From Cerioporus squamosus (Eukaryota; Basidiomycota; Agaricomycetes; Polyporales; Polyporaceae), in NCBI GenBank assembly GCA_022592435.1, contig JABYQS010000035.1:124001-188000 (forward strand): DNA of 64,000 nucleotides. Reading direction: 5' to 3'. How positions within the stretch are numbered: position 1 is the stretch's first letter; each line of letters starts with the position of its first letter. Position numbers and translations under genes: made by a program. Below the pieces are notes generated by a model. The model did not search any database. It had not been told where the DNA came from and saw only the letters and a list, made by a program, of their open reading frames with translations. Below are positions 58,223 through 64,000 of this stretch, piece after piece.

Positions 58223-60653
58223 CTACGCCGCACCTTCGTACGGTGGCGGAGCGCCTCTGCCAGCGAGGATCATATCATCGACGATCTCGTCGTGCTCTGT
58301 GCGCTTGTACGTCCGGATCGTCTCGCCATAGTCCGAGATGTCGTATATGCGGAACCGCCGGTCGAAGCCGATCTTGCCATAGCCTGAGTAGGAGCTGAAA
58401 GGGAAGAACACCCGTTAGCATCCGGCTTTTGCGTCATGCAGTTTTAAATGACTGCAGACTAGGAAATTGTAACGCACCCGCCGCCGCCGAAGCAGAGCCA
58501 GACGCCCTTAACCCGTCTGCAATTCTCCGTGACTGTGAATCAAAGCGGTAATCGTAAAGTGTCTCTTCCCACAGGCTCCACACCCTAAGAGCGGGTCTAC
58601 GCACCATGACAGTGGCCGTTCGCAACAACCTTCACTTCGGTGGCACGACCGCCAGCGCGATGATCGCTCTCCAGCGCCTGTAGGAGACCCTTGTGGAAGA
58701 AACCATCTTGCTTCTTCGCAGCACCACCCTCTTCGAGGTCATGTTGTCCGACATCGAGGGGCAAACCCGTAGCCGGATTGACGTCAGCAGCGGAGTAGCT
58801 CTCTTGCCTGTCGCGCGCGTCAGAGTGTCGGACAGCTTGCCACGGAAGAGAGGACGTACAGAGGGATGTGGAAGAACATGAGTGCATTAGGTTTCGCAAG
58901 GCGTCGGTCTCCGGGAAGAACCTGGCCGCTCTGGCGCGCCCAGATGCCGCCCAAGTCCTTGGCTCCGTCAGGAGTGAATGGTCGCTCGATGGCGTCGATT
59001 GAAGCTGCTCGAAATGAGCATCGGAAGGGCCAGTGCTCAGAAGTTGAAACCACGCACATGATTCTTGCAGGAACCAATCGATCTGATCCTGGCGGAGGTA
59101 GTCGTACTCCGTCGGATGGAAGATGCCCCACCAGTCCCACACCCCGGTGTAGTAGGAGCCGGAGTCCAGGAAGTATAGCGTCAAGAGGTGGGTCTTCGAC
59201 GGGTCGGCACTCTTGACCTTGAGCACGTAGTTGCCTACGCCGTGGACGTCCTTCGGACCTTGTTCTACCAGACTGTACGGAAGACCTTGCATATACTTGA
59301 TCTGAGCCTCCCGTGTCATGCCGTCCTCGTCGTCGTGGTTGCCGAAGACAGCGGCCCACGGGATTCCGCGCTCAGTCACGGCCTTCGCGAACTTCGCCAA
59401 TACAGAACGTTCGTCCCATGTGAAGCCCTGTCCATTCAGCTGGTCGCCAGTGAAGACGACCATGTCAGGCTTCTCGATGTCGAGGACATGTCCCAGGAGG
59501 GTGTTCGTGAGGTTGTCGGAGGCGGTGCAAGGAGAGATGGTAGTGTCTCTGCATGAACCGACACTGACGGAGTAGTGCAGATCCGCGACTTGCATGATCT
59601 TGAACTTGCCGTCTCGCGAGAAGTGCAATGGGGGTGCCCGGGGAGGAGCTGCGCATTGGCAGAGTCAGCGGAGAAACCGTGCGTAGGAACATATACTCAC
59701 GCTTGATGCCCTTGCGGTACGTCAACCAGACAGGCTCGATATTTCGCATACCGTCGTACGCTGCTCGGTCCACTTTCTCGAATCCATACCATGGCTGGTC
59801 GGAACCGAACAGGACGTCGATCTCGGTGACAATGTTGGACTTGCGCTCTGCCTCCGTCATTTCGCGCCAGGTCTTCTCCGCCTTGTACCACAGGTAACGC
59901 TTGTCCCCGCGAGGGCTAATAGGGTATGTCACTCTCTGCCAAGCAGGACCGAACGGTGAGGGCGTTTCCTTGTCAGAAAGGACGCGCAATTCGGTGATGA
60001 GAGGGATGTCGTGTCTCCGTGTTCGGCGGTAGTATACATTCTGGAGAAATGAGACGACTATATGTGTGTTGACGGGTAGACGGTACCCACCAAGCTCTTC
60101 ATGCTCAATTGCTCCTTCAGGTTGCGCTCGACGCGCACCCACTTTCCTTCGTCGCGTCATCCTCCTTCGTGGACGAGGGAAAGCAGAAGTCGGCAGCAAC
60201 AGAGGGCACGAACCACGGGTCAATCATACAGTCTGTTATGTGAATCTCGGACACTACGTCTGTTCAGACTTGGCCCAGCACAGGCTAGAATACAGTGCAC
60301 TTACATCCAGTGTCATGCTGCATGAGAGGATCCCACACGTCTAGCGGGAGACTTGCTGTGTCCACGCTCTCCGTCGTCGTCACACTCCACCAGTCCACTC
60401 CTTCAGGTACGCTCCCGACCTCACTGCCAGTACTCCCGGCCTCCACCTCAGCAGACCCGCCTGAAACATGCGACGAACCCTCAGAGACAACATCCCATGA
60501 CTGCCATCCCAGCTTCTGTATGCTCCCCGGCCCTGGCGTTGGCTGGTAAAGTACGAAGATGAAGGTGAGCAAGCAAGAGAAGGCGACAATCGACGCGGTC
60601 GGTACGAAGATGGAGCGAAGGAAACGAGCAAGTCTAAACAGCGAGAAAGCCAT
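58223..60653 (-). CDS. DCR2: DCR2-like calcineurin-type phosphoesterase, with one frameshift
   Basis: Membrane-anchored metallophosphatase of the Dcr2/Sia1 group, linked in yeast to cell-cycle start and unfolded-protein-response control. Start MAFSLFRLARFLRSIFVPTA with a single anchor VAFSCLLTFIFVLYQ. A variable Ser/Glu region leads to DCMIDPWFVPS, KWVRVERNLKEQLSMKSL, VYYRRTRRHDIPLITELRVL and YLWYKAEKTWREMTEAERK. The metal site follows in family order: FKIMQVADLHYSV (D-x-H), VVFTGDQLNGQG (GD), AAVFGNHDDEDG (GNHD), LMFFHIPL and VVANGHCHG. The end is FRIYDISDYGETIRTYKRTE. After HIPL a GTACGT...GACAG intron restores frame. Near 60144-60150 one G seems missing in a GG run, between DDATK and GKWVRVERN. 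Without a base-call correction the first ~150 codons are out of frame with the rest. Confidence 0.85.
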
Positions 60654-60829
60654 GGTAAACGTCGTTCACACTAGTCAAGTCGACGGACGAAGCATAGATA
60701 GGTGGAGGATGTGATCGTAGTCGGTGTCGAAGAGACGTCGGGAGAGGTGGCGAGACGCGTCCGCGCTACGTCCGCGCGCCTCCGTTCTTGCCTTCCTCCT
60801 CCCTCCTGCTACTTACTCTGTCTGCTACG

Positions 60830-62566
60830 ATGTCACTCTCTGGTAGTACTCGACCTAACTTGGCAGCACGACCGTCGTCTTCTTCAGGTCTTTGGGGTCA
60901 TCTCATGCGCTCGACCGTCTCTCAGGTTCCTACATCTAGCGCGGCGAGTAGCACGACGCTCGGGAGGCATGGGGCACCTCTGGCTCCCCTCGACAAGGCC
61001 GGAGCCTCGACCCGTATCCTCCTTCATGATACCCAGGCACATCTGGAGAAATTTACCGAGCGAGTCGGCCAGCTAGCCACTGGGTTCGAGAACGCAAAGC
61101 AGGAGCTCTCCACCGTGCAGAAATTGTATCAGGACGAGTATGAGCAGCTCACAGACAGGATGATAGGTCTTGGTCAGTACGTCCTTACATTCCTGAGGTC
61201 AAGCGGGTCTGAATGAGCGCGGTTAGCCAATCGCTGTCAGACGGAATTGCAGAAGGCAATCGGAAGTCCAGCGCAAACCATGGAAGTCCGGGAGGTCTCC
61301 AAGGATCTCAGTGCGTTCGCTACCCGACTGGAGGCGTTGGATAAGAAGATCGACACCCTGAACGTGGTTTGTACCCAATTTCACAGCGATTTCATCCGAC
61401 TATATGCGCTTACACAGTTACCTCGCAGCTCAACCAAACGCAATCTCAAGCCCTGCAGACGATTCAGGATCAGCAGGGTCAAATCCTCTCAGCTCTTCTG
61501 CCAGTCCTACCTCTGCTTCAGTCGGTTCCTCTGCACATCGAGAATGCTCGGAACCAAGTCAAGGACTCGATCTCTGAGCTACAGCGTCGGGTCTCCGCCC
61601 GCGAGGTCCTCCCTGTCCCCTCTGTCTTAGTTCCAAAGACCATGTCGCAATCCGGTACACGGGAACCCTCTCGTTCGTCGTCGGATCCAGTCAGTGCTGC
61701 AACATCGCCCGTGGGGCGCAAGAAGCGTCGTCTGGACGAGGTCTCGGATCCATCGTCTGATCCCTTCCAAGCTGTACCTGAACTTGCGCTTGCCCCAATG
61801 GCCACACCTGCATCGGTTGAAGTCCCTTCTCCGGAGATTCCACTGTCTAGCCTCCGATCTCGCTTATCACGGAAGAACACTCTTCGAAGTCCTCTGGCAG
61901 ATCTGCTTCCCACGAACCACCGTTTCGCTACGACCACTGATGTCAAGAAATCGTTGCTCTTCAATCAGGCGCATGCTGCTGTGACGCAAGCAGGCTTGAC
62001 TACTGCCCCTAGTGTCTCTGGCTCCCTATGCACCCCAACACGCGGTCGCACGCTCACCGCTCTGCCGCAAATATCTGGACCTACATTCAATACGACGACC
62101 CCTCCCGGACCTCCTGGTGGCTCGAAGTCGCTCCTTCCGTCAGTCAGGCGAACGCCGCAGTCGCGTCGATCTTCTCGGCATCTCGCCAACGCGGCCAAGG
62201 TACATGTCGCTCATGGAACCCCTGTCCTTCCCGTCCTCGGTCGCAGTTCCACCGCCCAGCCGTCTCCTGCCAACGGCCATTACTTGCACCGCACGGCCAC
62301 GGCCAGGCTGGATACCGCGAAAGGGAACACCACAGGCTTGGTTGCGCGATCTGACATGCGGCCACCGAGTGTCCCTCCGAGCGCCGGGAAGCCCATGAGC
62401 CTCAAGGATCGACGTGCTCTTCTGTCCTTGTCTGAAGATGTCGCGGTACGCCATTTGCGCAGGCTGCTGATGGTGGTGTATGCTGATGTTTGCCCAGCGC
62501 ACTGAAGGGAAGAGGTTCATACCTCTGGACGATGAGGACGACGAGGACATAGAGCTGGTCGAGTAG
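60830..62566 (+). CDS. Coiled-coil protein with Ser/Thr-Pro-rich tail, function unknown
   Basis: The protein is about 520 residues with three introns. ATG 60830 opens a Ser-rich leader (MSLSGSTRPNLAARPSSSSG). Long heptad regions follow: LLHDTQAHLEKFTERVGQLA, NAKQELSTVQKLYQDEYEQL, CQTELQKAIG and LSAFATRLEALDKKIDTLNV. After the intron at about 61370-61420 come QALQTIQDQQGQILSALLPV and ENARNQVKDSISELQRRVS. The second half is disordered and Ser/Pro/Thr-rich with basic SP/TP sites (SPVGRKKRRLDEVSDPS, RRTPQSRRSSRH), fitting a CDK-regulated nuclear protein. The extreme C-terminus is a short separate exon, RTEGKRFIPLDDEDDEDIEL. The outline (N-terminal coiled coil, disordered phospho-site-rich tail) resembles meiotic-axis or kinetochore accessory factors, but no domain proves it. 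Divergent from DCR2. Confidence 0.7.
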
Positions 62567-62887
62567 GTGGCGCAGTCAAGACATCTTTATTCTAGAGGAC
62601 TTCTTGTAGCTCTCGTTTGGCTCTCTTAGCGGTTTGAGCTCGTCCGATGTGGGATTACTGTGTGTTGCTTTCGGTTGTATGTGCGACTTGGTGGACACAG
62701 GGCACGACGCAGTGTATGAACGACGGTGTCCGGCCGTGGAGGATTGAACCCGAGTTCCTTGTTCTCGTTCAAGCTGTCTGTAACCAGGTCCCAGGCGTCT
62801 CTGAAAGCGCGACCAAGTAAGTTATGCAAGTATGTACTCCCCTTTTGCGTCAATACACATAATCTTTATGCTCTAAAATGCAATAAC
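62567..62887. other. 3' region of coiled-coil gene and tRNA upstream region
   Basis: No gene is seen. Short open frames here have no domain. Confidence 0.5.
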
Positions 62888-62971
62888 TCTCTGTTAGTAT
62901 ATCGGTTAGTACACGCGCCTGTCATGGTCTGCTGACCGCGCGAAAGCGGGGTTCGACTCCCCGACAGAGAG
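62888..62971 (+). tRNA. tRNA-Asp (anticodon GTC) with 12-nt intron
   Basis: A full cloverleaf can be drawn. Acceptor TCTCTGT pairs with ACAGAGA plus discriminator G. The D stem is GTAT/GTAC with GG in the loop. The anticodon stem is CGCGC/GCGCG with loop CTGTCA-C, and the T stem is CGGGG/CCCCG with loop TTCGACT. The anticodon GTC is at 62921-62923. A 12-nt insertion (62925-62936) sits one base 3' of the anticodon, the canonical nuclear tRNA intron position. Discriminator G fits tRNA-Asp. Confidence 0.93.
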
Positions 62972-62989
62972 AGTCAGATTAGGTTTCTG

Positions 62990-62998
62990 TTTTTTTTT
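62990..62998 (+). terminator. RNA polymerase III terminator (T9)
   Basis: A run of nine T residues starts 19 nt after the tRNA 3' end. This is the usual Pol III stop signal. Confidence 0.75.
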
Positions 62999-64000
62999 GT
63001 TTCATCCGTAACAGGCCTGGTGATCCGAGCACTTGAAAGGTGATCGCATCATGCATGCCCTGGTACCCTTGAGCCGCTTTAGTTTGGACGCTGATCTAAG
63101 TATTGTGCAAATGCTTCAACTGTGCGATTCAGACTTGGCAGCCTGCCACCCGCAACTCTACCCTTGAGGCCTTTCGATCCCCGAGCCCCATATCTCTCAG
63201 TTCAGATACAGGATTTTTGGGGTACTTTTAGGCCCCGAGTACGACCACATTATTGTTTGTGGACGGCTCAGCCAAGTCATGGTACTATTAGTCGAGCGCC
63301 TAACCCTACTTGCCAATGGTTTCCGGGGTCCTGCTACTAGTTTGTTCTTGACCTCCGTCGGCCTCTGAGCTTTGGCAAATGCAAAGTCTGTGCTTCAGGC
63401 TCGAGTGGACGCAAGGACGGGTAAATGTCTCACTTTTCTGGGCTTTAGTGGCCTCAGTCCGGGCTTCAGGCCTGAACACTCTGAGAGCAGTTGCTACTAA
63501 CCACCTGCTTTCCTTCGCGCCATAAGCGTGGCCAGAGCCTGGTTCATCCAGCTTCGAGCCCACATCCAACATAAATCGGATCTGACGGATCTCATCTCGC
63601 AAACGTGAGCAATACTTACTCACAATGGGCCAAATAGGTAAGTTGTATGTTCAACGATCTCCGGCAGATGTGAACCATCACCTTGCCCACAGAGGTTATC
63701 ACCTTGGACTCTTACCGGTCACCGATTCGTAAGTATCGCTATAAGCTCGCTGCTATAGTACATATCGGGACGCAGAGGGCTCGTGTTGTCGACCCCTGCC
63801 ACTCATGATCAGCGGCGACCATACTCACGCGCCGGGACTGTGGGCGCGTCAGGACCGCTGTCGCCTCGATACCTCACCTGGAACAAAACCTCGAAGTTTG
63901 AACAAGCAAATGCCGTCCGGCAACAAGACTGGAAACCGAGAGGCGCAGTGTGGCGGCACCGACTTATCCGGATACCGGACGAGGACAACAGGCTCGGCTG
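62999..64000. other. 1 kb right end, no gene recognised
   Basis: Short open frames only. A patch around 63440-63480 (GGGCTTCAGGCCTGAAC) resembles the GC-rich palindromic words of the hAT-type element at 10912-11507. No termini were found, so a relic is only a possibility. Confidence 0.35.

Noticed and set aside
58820..58920. Frameshift in the DCR2-like gene after HIPL
   Set aside because: A GTACGT...GACAG intron (about 52 nt) joins HIPL to QESYSAAD in frame, so no indel is needed there, unlike the one near 60147.
60830..62566. Naming the coiled-coil protein as a Mer2/Rec15 or kinetochore protein
   Set aside because: Only architecture (coiled coil plus disordered basic tail) suggests this; no diagnostic motif is visible.
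63430..63490. Second copy of the hAT-type element
   Set aside because: Only short GC-rich palindromic words are shared; the TAGTGACTTGCAAG ends and an 8-bp duplication are absent.

Overview
The window looks like nuclear DNA of a basidiomycete fungus, most likely an Agaricomycete and perhaps a wood-decay polypore. This rests on GC-rich coding sequence, genes cut by many short introns (about 45-70 nt, GTRNGT donors, CTNAC-like branch sites), an intron-bearing nuclear tRNA-Asp, several cytochrome P450 genes, a proliferated F-box-like family and fungal housekeeping proteins. Species cannot be fixed from the sequence alone.

Layout. The first 20 kb is accessory DNA. It holds the end of a family-8 glycosyltransferase, four copies of one F-box-like gene family (A 1611-2925, B 9053-9948, C 16428-17890, D 18095-19242; A is a pseudogene and B is cut at its 3' end), and a Tnp2-type transposase (3859-7254). 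It also holds three non-autonomous inverted-repeat elements: 3511-3754 with a TA duplication, 10209-10451, and 10912-11507 with an exact 8-bp duplication. A small coiled-coil protein, a small secreted six-cysteine protein and a metallo-beta-lactamase-fold hydrolase complete it.

From 19.7 to 28.1 kb is a compact housekeeping block: TGS1 (snRNA/snoRNA cap hypermethylation), mitochondrial GatA (Gln-tRNA formation), MAK11 (60S biogenesis) and NUP85 (nuclear pore). A 3.4-kb gene-poor stretch follows. Then come a P450, a GPATCH1-like splicing protein, an amino-acid permease, an HMG-box protein, a METTL2/TRM140-type tRNA m3C methyltransferase and a very large Rho1 exchange factor with two consecutive DH domains. 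Two further P450s in tandem, a DCR2-like phosphatase, a coiled-coil protein and a tRNA-Asp close the annotated part. The last kilobase shows no gene.

Functionally the conserved genes form RNA/translation and cell-wall-signalling housekeeping islands, separated by accessory DNA (F-box, P450, MITE). Five otherwise coherent reading frames (GT8, transposase, MBL, MAK11, DCR2) each contain an apparent single-base frameshift, mostly at short G/C runs. Base-call error should be excluded before calling these genes broken. I found no CRISPR array, phage or bacterial-type system. The most unusual structures are the F-box/MITE neighbourhood and the tandem-DH exchange factor.
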